A DNA stretch of 64,000 nucleotides from Ferruginibacter sp. HRS2-29. GTDB taxonomy: Bacteria; Bacteroidota; Bacteroidia; Chitinophagales; Chitinophagaceae. The notes beneath the pieces were generated by a model. It ran no database searches. It was given only the letters and a program-made list of their open reading frames with translations, and was not told the origin of the DNA. The stretch covers positions 1 through 64,000 of the forward strand of contig NZ_RJUB01000156.1 of NCBI RefSeq assembly GCF_024343615.1, read 5' to 3'. A program made the translations under genes and the position numbers. Positions within the stretch are counted from its first letter, which is position 1. Each line of letters opens with the position of its first letter. Below, one piece after another: positions 52,914 to 60,790 of the stretch.

Positions 52914-53655
52914 GGGCCTTGTAATTGTTTTCCAGATACTTCTGCGCTTTCTCCAGGTCCTCAGGTACATCGATCTTTACTGTAGCTTCAAAAGTTTCCA
53001 CCATTTTTAGTTGTATTCCATTATCGAGGTAACGCAATTGCTCTAACTTTTCTACTGCTTCCAGCGGGCTCACCGGCCATTTGGTAAAACCCAGCAACGC
53101 TCCTTTTCTGAAAGCATACACGCCGATATGTTCGTAATAATTGGGTGTGATGGCGGTATCCCGTTGATAAGGGATCACGCTGCGGCTAAATAGCAACGAC
53201 CAGTTTTGGTTATTCACCAGCACTTTCACATAATTGGGATCGGCTACCAAAGACAGGTCGGTAAATTTTTTCATCAGCGAAGCCACCTGTACCTGCTTGC
53301 CTTCTTCTCCCTCAAAAACTTCCAGCAATTTTTGCAGCGGTTCTTTTTGCACAAACGGTTCATCGCCCTGCACATTCAACACCACGTCCACCTCCATATT
53401 TTCTACGGCTTCGGCAATACGGTCGCTGCCGCTTTCGTGCTCGCGGATACTCATGATGGCTTTGCCGCCATTGGAGACAATTTCATTGAAAATGATGGCG
53501 TGATCCGTCACCACGAACACATCGTCGAACAACCCCGTGGCCACGGTATTATCATACGTCTGCCTGATGACGGTCTTTTCGCCCAATGGCTGCATCAGTT
53601 TGAATGGGAACCTGGTGGCGGCATAACGTGCCGGTATCATCGCGATCTTCTTCAT
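52867..53655 (-). CDS. kdsB: 3-deoxy-manno-octulosonate cytidylyltransferase
   Basis: A 262-residue protein that activates Kdo with CTP to CMP-Kdo for lipopolysaccharide. Hallmarks: MIPARYAATRFPFKLMQPLG (nucleotide loop), VVTDHAIIFNEIVSNGGKAIM, DVVLNVQGDEPFV, YEHIGVYAFRK and KLEQLRYLDNG. The last 17 residues (from KAPLNPQRG to SRIE) are encoded by the right arm of an extragenic repeat; without them the protein would end at about DLEKAQKYLENNY, the usual length. So the repeat has moved into the 3' end and extended the protein. Confidence 0.94.
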   Translation of the reverse strand: MKKIAMIPARYAATRFPFKLMQPLGEKTVIRQTYDNTVATGLFDDVFVVTDHAIIFNEIVSNGGKAIMSIREHESGSDRIAEAVENMEVDVVLNVQGDEPFVQKEPLQKLLEVFEGEEGKQVQVASLMKKFTDLSLVADPNYVKVLVNNQNWSLLFSRSVIPYQRDTAITPNYYEHIGVYAFRKGALLGFTKWPVSPLEAVEKLEQLRYLDNGIQLKMVETFEATVKIDVPEDLEKAQKYLENNYKAPLNPQRGTLQASRIE

Positions 53656-53661
53656 ATTTTT

Positions 53662-53711
53662 TTATTACACGAATTAAGCGAATTACACTGATTACACGAA
53701 TTCGTGTAGTT
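53662..53711. repeat. ACACGAATT-family repeat (copy 3)
   Basis: Units ATTACACGAATTAAGCGAAT and an internal palindrome CACGAATTCGTG. It lies between kdsB and the DUF2007 gene. Confidence 0.65.
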
Positions 53712-53715
53712 GGTT

Positions 53716-54165
53716 TTAATCAGTGCGATCATCTGTAATAGTATCTTCGTTTTGTCCCACGAAATTGGAAGGAAGGGTTTCGCTTTCGTAGTTACAATGG
53801 CCGCATTTGTATGTTGACTTTATATTCAGCGGAGCCTTTTTGCCAAACATTTTGCTTAATATCTTTACAACAATATTGGGCTCAAGAAGATTGGTGACAT
53901 GTGTGAATTCGGTGTGACGGCAAACAGGGCATATCGCCAGGCGGAGATAATCTTCCTGAAATTCTTCCATCAACACAATTGCACGCTCTGCATCCCTGAC
54001 GTCGATCTCCAGTTTAACACCTCCTGAGGCATTGCTTAGCAGAGGGCTAGCGCCGATATTGTAATCATCCCGCAAATATCCCTGGATGCCTTCCGCCTGC
54101 AGGCGGGTAAGCAGGATGCTGGCCGAAAAAGTAGTATCGAAAGTTCTGAGTACAATTGTTTCCAT
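53716..54165 (-). CDS. DUF2007 protein with zinc ribbon
   Basis: A 149-residue protein. The N-terminus (TIVLRTFDTTFSASILLTRLQAEGIQGYLRDD, then VKLEIDVRDAERAIVLMEE) matches DUF2007, a PII-like small domain proposed to signal. The C-terminal half has four cysteines in CPVC and CGHC, a zinc ribbon. The gene ends into a repeat. There is no known function; a small signal or adaptor protein is likely. Confidence 0.78.
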   Translation of the reverse strand: METIVLRTFDTTFSASILLTRLQAEGIQGYLRDDYNIGASPLLSNASGGVKLEIDVRDAERAIVLMEEFQEDYLRLAICPVCRHTEFTHVTNLLEPNIVVKILSKMFGKKAPLNIKSTYKCGHCNYESETLPSNFVGQNEDTITDDRTD

Positions 54166-54190
54166 CTAATGGATAATTTTATAATGGAAA

Positions 54191-54260
54191 ATGGATAATA
54201 TTTCCGGTTCAAATATACCTCCAAATCAGGAGGAACATTCAAACCGAAAATATTATCCAT
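54191..54260. repeat. Inverted repeat, family ATGGATAATATTTTCCGG (copy 1)
   Basis: Arms 54191-54209 and 54242-54260 pair over 19 bases with one mismatch, enclosing a CCTCC/GGAGG hairpin. It lies between cysS and DUF2007; the cysS end and the DUF2007 start are at its edges. Confidence 0.88.
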
Positions 54261-54262
54261 TA

Positions 54263-55756
54263 TCAATTAACATTCCAGCTCATCCCCCCATCCTTCTCAT
54301 CTTTCAGCAATATCCCGATCTCTGTGAGTTGATTGCGGATCTTATCGGAGGTAGCAAAGTCTTTTTTGTTTTTCGCTTCTTTGCGGATATCGATCAGCAG
54401 TTGCATCACACCTTTCAGCATGTTGTTGTTGGCGGAATTCTCGCTGTGCAATCCGAATATATCTTCCAGGAAAGTGTGAAATTTTTCCTGCATCAGCCTG
54501 ATGGTAGAAGCAGCCAGTGCACCGGTTGGTATCAATCCGTCTTTCAATGAATTGATCACAGGGGCCAGTTCAAACATATTAGCGATCACTTTCGGCGAAC
54601 TCAGGTCGTCGTCCATGAACTCTTCAAATTCACTCAGCCAGTTCAATACCCTCGATTCCAAAGCCTCGTCTATCTGTCCTTCACCAGTTTCCGGCAGCCT
54701 TAGTTTCTGCAGCACTTCGTAGGCTTCCCACAATCGCTTGAATGCTTTTTCGCTGGCCACCAATGCCTCGCTGCTGAAGTCGAGCGGATGGCGGTAATGG
54801 CTTTGCAATATGAAAAAACGCACCGTCATCGGGCTGAAAGCCTGTGTCAGTAAAGGATGGTCTCCACTGAACAATTCTGTCAGCTTGATCACATTGTTAT
54901 AACTCTTCCCCATCTTCTTGCCGTTGATGGTGATCATATTGTTGTGCATCCAGTATTTCACCGGGCTGGTATGATTGCAGATGGTACTTTGGGCAATTTC
55001 ACTTTCGTGATGCGGGAACTGAAGGTCCATACCACCGCCATGGATGTCGAATTCGGCCCCCAGGTATTTGGTCGCCATTGCGGAGCACTCGATATGCCAA
55101 CCCGGGAAACCCTCGCCCCATGGGCTGCTCCAGCGCATGATATGTTCGGGTGCGGCCGATTTCCACAAGGCAAAATCCGCGGTATCCCTTTTTTCTTCCT
55201 GCCCGTCGAGCTCACGGGTAGTGCTCAGCAGGTCGTCGATGATGCGGCCGCTGAGTTTGCCGTAATCGTGCCCGGCGGCATATTTTTTTACGTCGAAATA
55301 AACGGAACCGTTCACTTCGTAAGCGTATCCTTCTTCGATGATCTTTTTGATCATGTTGATCTGCTCCACGATATGCCCTGTGGCGGTAGGCTCAATACTC
55401 GGCTCCAGGCAATTGAACTGCTTGAATGCCCAATGAAAAAGATTGGTGTATTTCTGCACCAGCTCCATCGGCTCCAGTTTTTCAAGCAACGCTTTTTTCC
55501 CTACTTTATCTTCCGCTTCGCGGCCTTCTTCTTCAAAATGCCCGGCATCCGTGATGTTGCGCACATAACGGACCTTGTATCCCTTGTAAGTAAGGTACCT
55601 GAATAATACATCAAAAGTGATGTAAGGCCGTGCATGGCCAAGATGGCTTTCGCCGCTTACCGTAGGTCCGCACACATACATGCCTACATGCCCCGGAGTG
55701 ATGGGAACGAATTCTTCTTTTTGCCTGCTGTATGAATTATATACTTTTAGTGACAT
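54263..55756 (-). CDS. cysS: Cysteinyl-tRNA synthetase
   Basis: A 497-residue class I synthetase. Zinc ligands lie in [20 protein letters not shown] (the HIGH-type SHLGH loop), [10 protein letters not shown] and the [12 protein letters not shown] block. KMSKS appears as [11 protein letters not shown]. The C-terminal helical region is complete (DALRM-like). It charges tRNA-Cys. The final residues WNVN end in a TGA that is the first codon of the following repeat phrase. A promoter and roughly 100-base leader lie upstream. Confidence 0.97.
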   Translation of the reverse strand: MSLKVYNSYSRQKEEFVPITPGHVGMYVCGPTVSGESHLGHARPYITFDVLFRYLTYKGYKVRYVRNITDAGHFEEEGREAEDKVGKKALLEKLEPMELVQKYTNLFHWAFKQFNCLEPSIEPTATGHIVEQINMIKKIIEEGYAYEVNGSVYFDVKKYAAGHDYGKLSGRIIDDLLSTTRELDGQEEKRDTADFALWKSAAPEHIMRWSSPWGEGFPGWHIECSAMATKYLGAEFDIHGGGMDLQFPHHESEIAQSTICNHTSPVKYWMHNNMITINGKKMGKSYNNVIKLTELFSGDHPLLTQAFSPMTVRFFILQSHYRHPLDFSSEALVASEKAFKRLWEAYEVLQKLRLPETGEGQIDEALESRVLNWLSEFEEFMDDDLSSPKVIANMFELAPVINSLKDGLIPTGALAASTIRLMQEKFHTFLEDIFGLHSENSANNNMLKGVMQLLIDIRKEAKNKKDFATSDKIRNQLTEIGILLKDEKDGGMSWNVN

Positions 55757-55859
55757 CGTCTTTATTTTTTCTCCAACCGGTGAAACTTCGCTTACGTTGC
55801 TTTTTGGGTGGTTGAGATGATGGTATTTGTAAAATTTGAAAAATCCGCTGATCGCGGTG

Positions 55860-55889
55860 CAAAGATATTAAGCTATGCTGCAAAGGCAA
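55860..55889 (-). promoter_or_regulatory. Promoter of cysS
   Basis: Minus strand: TTG (55889-55887), exactly 19 bases, TATCTTTG (55867-55860), about 103 bases before the ATG. Confidence 0.75.
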
Positions 55890-55980
55890 CAGCAGCAGGA
55901 AAAATAATATGGAATAACGGGATTGGCCATGAGTTGCAAAATAGCTTTTTTTATTGAAATATACGGGAGATAGATAAGGG

Positions 55981-56160
55981 ATCACGGATTTTTGGCGGAT
56001 AAAGGGGATTGCACAGATTATTTTGCTGCGCAAAATGAAAATGCAGTTTGTAAGTAGTCGAACTTTCCGGAGACTTCAAAGTCTTATAAACTGCATTTCT
56101 GTTTTCTGCGAAGCAGGAAATAATCTGTATAATCCCCTTTATCCCTTTGAAATCTGTGAT
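55981..56160. repeat. Composite nested palindrome, about 180 bases (copy 2)
   Basis: Outer arms 55981-56024 and 56118-56160 pair over about 40 bases with several mismatches (AAAGGGGATTGCACAGATTA core). Inner phrase AAAATGCAGTTTGTAAG (56037-56053) pairs with CTTATAAACTGCATTT. The same inner phrase occurs in copy 3. Confidence 0.85.
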
Positions 56161-56169
56161 CCCCTGTCA

Positions 56170-57306
56170 TCATCGATCAGGCTGTTTTTTATAAACCAGG
56201 TCTGCGATGATCGGGTAGTGGTCGCTCATCTTCTTTGCCACGCAGGTATACTGCTGCACATCAAAATTTTTACCGGCAAAAATATTATCTATCCGCAAAG
56301 TAGGAGAGATGCCAGAAAATGTACGCCCGATCCCCGACCCTTTTTCGGTAAAAGCATTCTTCATTCCTTTGCCGATGGTACTGTAGGCATAACTGTTGGG
56401 CACATCGTTGAAATCGCCGCAAACGATCGTTGGGTAAGGGCTTTCGCTGATGGCCCGGCGGATATGATCGCTTTGTTCCTGCCGGTGGATGAACCCCGTT
56501 TTGAATTTTTTCACCAGGCTCATCGACTCTTTCAGGTTCTTGCCTTCTTCCAGGCTGGGTTCGCTGAGGTATTCGAGGTTTTGCGGCGAAAATTTCAGGG
56601 ATTGCAGGTGGAGGTTAAACAGCCGGAATGTATCGGTATTCACCACCACATCGGTATATTGAAAAATAGAATTATAATTGTTGGGTGCATAACTCATCGT
56701 ATGCTTGCTGGCAAACGGGTGCCGCGAAAAAATGATGATCCCAAAATGATGCTGGCCGTTGTAATTGAGTTTCCAGTTGTAGGAGTAAAAGTAATAAGGC
56801 ATGTTGATTGACTTCGCGATGTCGGGCACATAATTGATCGCATTCGGAAAGCTGTCGCTGCCAACCATTTCCTGGAAGCAGGCCACATCGGGTTCGTAGC
56901 GCCTGATGAGGTTCAGCATCTGGTCTTTTACCTCAGGGCGTTTGTCGTGCTCGCTGATATCGAAATGGGCCACATTCCAGCTCATTACCCGCAGAGCGGT
57001 ACTTTTTTTCTCTATGGCGAAACCGGAAGATTTTATCCTGAACAGCTCCCGCAAAGGGCTCCAGGCAAGCACGATAGTGATGATACTGAGCAAGGCGATC
57101 TTTGGTTTGGCAAACAGCCAGAACACGATGAAACCAACCAGCACCAGTAAAAGGTAAAAAGATGCCAGCGTAAAAAACCCCACAAACCAGAACTGCACAG
57201 GATTGAACCAGGAAGCATAACAACCCGCCAGAAACATGACTGCGGCAAGCACGTTGAGAAAGATGAAAGTCCGCTTGGCGAAACGCCGGAAGAAACTAGC
57301 TGGCAT
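56170..57306 (-). CDS. Endonuclease/exonuclease/phosphatase-family membrane protein
   Basis: About 378 residues from the ATG MPASFFRRFAKRTFIFLN; three hydrophobic helices (about 14-35, 40-60, 64-85) precede an EEP domain. Motifs are VMSWNVAHFD, ACFQEM, CGDFNDVPNSYAY and SDHYPIIADL. EEP enzymes include DNases, phosphoinositide phosphatases and sphingomyelinases; the membrane anchor suggests a lipid or envelope role. A longer frame to 57336 adds MTIDYSLFTT, which is only the translation of the following repeat, so it was rejected. Confidence 0.87.
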   Translation of the reverse strand: MPASFFRRFAKRTFIFLNVLAAVMFLAGCYASWFNPVQFWFVGFFTLASFYLLLVLVGFIVFWLFAKPKIALLSIITIVLAWSPLRELFRIKSSGFAIEKKSTALRVMSWNVAHFDISEHDKRPEVKDQMLNLIRRYEPDVACFQEMVGSDSFPNAINYVPDIAKSINMPYYFYSYNWKLNYNGQHHFGIIIFSRHPFASKHTMSYAPNNYNSIFQYTDVVVNTDTFRLFNLHLQSLKFSPQNLEYLSEPSLEEGKNLKESMSLVKKFKTGFIHRQEQSDHIRRAISESPYPTIVCGDFNDVPNSYAYSTIGKGMKNAFTEKGSGIGRTFSGISPTLRIDNIFAGKNFDVQQYTCVAKKMSDHYPIIADLVYKKQPDR

Positions 57307-57317
57307 GGTAGTGAATA

Positions 57318-57461
57318 GTGAATAGTCAATAGTCAAACCTTCGAGGGTTCTGACCCGTTATGAAATTTTTACTTTCACGCTAAAATTACGGGAATAAACT
57401 TGTAGGAGTATAAACTTTAGAAACATAACAATGTTCGAAGGTTTGACTATTGACTATTCAC
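57318..57461. repeat. Perfect 27-base inverted repeat, AATAGTGAATAGTCAATAG family (copy 3)
   Basis: Arms 57318-57344 and 57435-57461 are exact complements. The spacer separates the EEP and diacylglycerol-kinase-like genes, both minus strand. Confidence 0.95.
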
Positions 57462-57464
57462 AAT

Positions 57465-58319
57465 TCACCACTTTATCGTCAATGCCCCCGGCAGTACCTT
57501 AAAATGAAATCTTTTTGCATAGATGAGCTCTCCGTCGAGGTGTGCATAGAGTTCCCGGGAGGCTGTTACCGTCACTTCTTTTTCGAGGCTGTGAATGATA
57601 AACGGGAGCTGCAGGTGTTTTCCTTTTTCGATCACGGGCAGGTAACGCAATCTTTTCCAGAAGCCCAAAGGCTTGCACAACAGCATATCCAGCCTGCCAT
57701 CGGTAATGGAGGCATTAGGTGTAACGAGGAATCCGCCGCCGGTACGGCTGGAATTATTGACTGCTACCAGCAGAAATTTTTCGGAGTAACCGGCTGTCTC
57801 GGTAGCGATACCAAATATCGGCTCCCGGAACGAAAGTATTTTGCGCAGCACCACCAGGAGATAACCGAGATGCCCCCCGATGCGGCGGATTGTTTTGCCG
57901 GATCGTACTACTTCGCCATCGAAACCGATGCCGGAACTGTTTACAAACAACTGCCCGTTGCATTCTGCCGCATCCACTTTTTGCGGCCTTGCCGTAAGCG
58001 CTTTGTGCAGCAGCTCGTCGCGGCCGATGTTGCCATAAAGCCTCCAGGCGATATCATTGCCTGTTCCGCCTTTGAAGAGCACCAATGGAATATCCAACTG
58101 ATTCCTGTATTTATTGATGAAATAATTGGCTGTGCCGTCCCCGCCTACAATCCAGGCTTCGAGGCAGGCATCGAGATTTTCGGGCCAGCCGGTAGCAAAC
58201 AGGTGATGGTCGATACCACGGCTGGAGAGCTGTGTATTGAGCCAGTTACCTGTTTTTACGGCAAGCCCCGCTCCTGAAACAGGATTGATGAACAGTGCTA
58301 TTTTCTTTGTATGCTGCAG
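57465..58319 (-). CDS. Diacylglycerol-kinase-like lipid kinase, possible CTG start
   Basis: A 284-residue protein when read from 58319: ALFINPVSGAG, WIVGGDGTANYFINK (GGDGT motif), LFKGGTGNDIAW, a central substrate region and a C-terminal beta-rich end. The length fits diacylglycerol or lipid kinases. A TGA lies directly before the CTG at 58319, and no ATG, GTG or TTG falls within the next conserved residues, so CTG initiation (LQHTKK...) is the only way to keep the conserved N-terminus. A start at the TTG at 58097 would delete the ATP site. Confidence 0.78.
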   Translation of the reverse strand: MQHTKKIALFINPVSGAGLAVKTGNWLNTQLSSRGIDHHLFATGWPENLDACLEAWIVGGDGTANYFINKYRNQLDIPLVLFKGGTGNDIAWRLYGNIGRDELLHKALTARPQKVDAAECNGQLFVNSSGIGFDGEVVRSGKTIRRIGGHLGYLLVVLRKILSFREPIFGIATETAGYSEKFLLVAVNNSSRTGGGFLVTPNASITDGRLDMLLCKPLGFWKRLRYLPVIEKGKHLQLPFIIHSLEKEVTVTASRELYAHLDGELIYAKRFHFKVLPGALTIKW

Positions 58320-58381
58320 TCAGGTTGATTTGGGAGATAAATATAAACAAAGCAGGGAGAAAGAACAATGCGAATGAAATA

Positions 58382-58559
58382 AACGCTGATTTTTTAAAAG
58401 ATGAAAGGATTTCGCAGATTTTTTCTGCAAGGCAGAAAATAAAATGCAGTTTGTAAGTATTGGACCTTTTAAACCGGCCTCAATTTTTACAAACTGCATT
58501 TCCATTTTGCGAAGCAAAATAATCAGCGAAATCTTTTCATCTTTTAAAAAATCAGCGTT
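58382..58559. repeat. Composite nested palindrome, about 180 bases (copy 3)
   Basis: Outer arms 58382-58420 and 58521-58559 pair over 39 bases with two mismatches. Inner phrase AAAATGCAGTTTGTAAGTA (58441-58459) pairs with TTACAAACTGCATTT. Copy 2 has the same inner phrase. Confidence 0.9.
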
Positions 58560-58580
58560 ATTCTTTTGCTTCAATCCTTC

Positions 58581-59054
58581 TTAATTCAGCGGTTGCCCTA
58601 CCGGGATCTTACAATCGTGCCCCGGCTCACCATGCGGAGGGTTGAGCTTTGCCGTGCTTCCGTTAGGAATGGCGGTTGGCGTAGCCCCCGTGCTTACCGA
58701 TGGTTTCACTCCGGCTGGTACCTGCTGAATCGTTTGTTGAGGCTGCGCTCCCGTTTGGATAGGCGTACTCAATGGCGCACCTACGGCGATGTCGCAGCGG
58801 TGATTGGGTTGCCCGTGTGCCGGGTTCAGTCCCGCGGTGGTTGGCGCTGTCTGTACAGTTTGTACCTGCGTTGGTGCCGTTGCAGGCTGCACCGGCGCTA
58901 TCGCCGGATTGGCGGTAGAGGTCTGCTGCCCAACACTGTCTGTTTTTGTGGTGGAAGGTGCTACGCGGATAGACGGGTCCTGGTCGGGCTGATTGCTGTT
59001 GCAGGCTATCAACGAAAACAGGACGATGGCGCAGGGTAATATTTTTTTCATCAT
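58581..59054 (-). CDS. Lipoprotein with duplicated His/Cys motif
   Basis: A 157-residue protein (signal MMKKILPCAIVLFSLIAC, lipobox Cys). Two copies of a short motif, LNPAHGQPNHRCDIAVGAPL and LNPPHGEPGHDCKIPVGQPL, are separated by about 60 residues of Gln/Pro/Thr-rich linker. Each contains two His and one Cys in fixed positions, which suggests metal or heme binding, or covalent attachment. The motif occurs in many Bacteroidota proteins I recall, but I know of no assigned function. Gene order gives no further clue. Confidence 0.75.
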   Translation of the reverse strand: MMKKILPCAIVLFSLIACNSNQPDQDPSIRVAPSTTKTDSVGQQTSTANPAIAPVQPATAPTQVQTVQTAPTTAGLNPAHGQPNHRCDIAVGAPLSTPIQTGAQPQQTIQQVPAGVKPSVSTGATPTAIPNGSTAKLNPPHGEPGHDCKIPVGQPLN

Positions 59055-59092
59055 GTATATTTAAGTGTGTGTGTAAAATGAATGTTTAAAGA

Positions 59093-60052
59093 TCAGATAT
59101 CATCTGTTTCGGCGGCTTTTTTCAAAATGCGTTTTTCTTCTTCGGTAAGTGAGTCATAACCTTTCTGGTTGATCTTGTCCAGCAGCTCATCTACGCGTTT
59201 TTGCGTGATGATGGATGTTTTGGTAAAAGGTTCGCGGTTGCCGGTATTGTAAAACATTTTGTCTTTTACCGGGCCGGAGCGTGCATTTTTAGCTGGATCA
59301 AAAAGATGGTTGAACCAATCGTAAAGATTGTTCATCCAGGTGCTGCCATCCCTTCCTTTTTTTAAGAAATAAACAAAGATGCCGCCGGCAGATGCGCCAC
59401 CGATTATCGCGAAAGTGGCAGGCGATAGCGTTATGATATCGGCAAGGTTGAGGAGTAAATAAATGACCGTCAGTATCCAGACAGGAATGCCATTGCCCAC
59501 CTGGCGCAACACCCTGTAATCCGGATCCAAAAAGGCGACAGCAACCGCCAATGCCGCGGTACTGGCGCTGGCCCCGGAGAGAAAAAATTGTGAAGCAGGT
59601 ATGCTTTGAAGGCCTGTGGCGGTCAGTATAAAAAATAATGCACCGGCTAATCCGCCGTAGATGTAGATGGGAAAAATGAAACGGTTGCCCGAAATATCCT
59701 GCAGGATAAACCCGAACATCCAGATCCAGAGCATGCTGCTCAGCATATTCAGCAGCATGAGCCCGACATGGGCGCCACCACCGTGGGCAAACATATAGGT
59801 AAAAACCGTCCAGGGTTTTGTAGCCAGTTCGTGCAGCGTGCCCGGCACCGAAAACCAGCGGATGATATTGAAATTATCTACAGCCTGCCCCTGGTGGGTA
59901 TAGATGTAAAAAAGGTTTCCCGTCAATACAAAAACAAAGACGATGATATTGAGGCCTATGAGGGCAACCAGTGCATTGCCCGACTGACCCAGCGTAAACC
60001 GTTTTCTCCGGTACTTGTCCTCATATTCCATATGCCTGTCCGCGATGCCCAT
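59093..60052 (-). CDS. Rhomboid-family membrane protein lacking the catalytic His
   Basis: A 319-residue protein with six hydrophobic helices. TM2 shows AHGGGAHVGLMLLNML (the His and Asn of rhomboids). TM4 shows SGASASTAAL (GxSx with the Ser nucleophile). In the last helix, where active rhomboids have AHLGGALAG, this one reads AIIGGASAGG: the catalytic His is Ile. A C-terminal soluble extension (about 240-319) ends LTEEEKRILKKA, as seen in Bacteroidota rhomboids. It is likely inactive or altered. An intact rhomboid gene lies 51 bases upstream in the same direction. Confidence 0.85.
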   Translation of the reverse strand: MGIADRHMEYEDKYRRKRFTLGQSGNALVALIGLNIIVFVFVLTGNLFYIYTHQGQAVDNFNIIRWFSVPGTLHELATKPWTVFTYMFAHGGGAHVGLMLLNMLSSMLWIWMFGFILQDISGNRFIFPIYIYGGLAGALFFILTATGLQSIPASQFFLSGASASTAALAVAVAFLDPDYRVLRQVGNGIPVWILTVIYLLLNLADIITLSPATFAIIGGASAGGIFVYFLKKGRDGSTWMNNLYDWFNHLFDPAKNARSGPVKDKMFYNTGNREPFTKTSIITQKRVDELLDKINQKGYDSLTEEEKRILKKAAETDDI

Positions 60053-60103
60053 AAATTAAATTTCACTAAAATTAATAACAGTTGTCAGAAATGCAGGTTA
60101 GTA

Positions 60104-60766
60104 TTAATAAAAAGTTTTCCGGTTCTTTCGCCAGAAGATCACAATGATGAAGCCTGTGACCAATCCGGCAAGGTGGGCAAAATGCGCAATACCGGTTTTG
60201 TAAGGGCCGAATTGCCCGAAAAGATCGAGCGCCACCATCACCATCACCACATATTTTGCTTTTACCGGTACCGGAATGAACATCATGTACAGAGGAGTGT
60301 TGGGGAATAAATAAGCGAAAGCCGCAAACAGCCCCATGATGGCGCCGGATGCACCATATGCCCCACCGGGAATTATTTCGCTGGCACCAGTAGAAGGGTC
60401 TATGTAAAGAAAATCTTTCAGCACCAGCATTTCCACAGCGCCTGCAACAAGCCCGCAGGCGAGGTAAAAGAAAAGGAAACGTTTTGGCCCCCAGACCCTT
60501 TCCAGCCAGGCACCGAACACGTACAGGTTGAACATATTAAAAAAGATATGTCCTATGCCGCCATGTGCAAACATATTGGTGACTAGCTGATAGGGTTCGA
60601 AAAACTCCGATTGATAACCGTGTATCGCCAGTTTGTCGGATAAAGAAAAACCGGTCCTGGTATCAAAAACCTGCTGCGCAATAAAAACGATCACATTGAT
60701 GATGATGAGATTGAAAACAACCGGCGCTGTACGTTGGATCCCGTTTCCTGAACTATAATATGCCAT
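60104..60766 (-). CDS. Rhomboid-family intramembrane serine protease
   Basis: A 220-residue protein with six helices. TM2 has AHGGIGHIFFNMF, TM4 has GASGAIMG (nucleophile Ser) and TM6 AHFAHLAGLVTG with the His; the Ser-His dyad is complete. It cleaves membrane proteins within the bilayer. The paired, probably inactive paralogue follows on the same strand. Confidence 0.92.
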   Translation of the reverse strand: MAYYSSGNGIQRTAPVVFNLIIINVIVFIAQQVFDTRTGFSLSDKLAIHGYQSEFFEPYQLVTNMFAHGGIGHIFFNMFNLYVFGAWLERVWGPKRFLFFYLACGLVAGAVEMLVLKDFLYIDPSTGASEIIPGGAYGASGAIMGLFAAFAYLFPNTPLYMMFIPVPVKAKYVVMVMVALDLFGQFGPYKTGIAHFAHLAGLVTGFIIVIFWRKNRKTFY

Positions 60767-60770
60767 CCTG

Positions 60771-60778
60771 CAAATTTA
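60771..60778 (-). promoter_or_regulatory. Likely -7 element of the rhomboid pair
   Basis: Minus-strand TAAATTTG fits TAnnTTTG, 5 bases before the ATG. No TTG is at the proper distance. Confidence 0.4.
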
Positions 60779-60790
60779 ATTGTAATTGGT

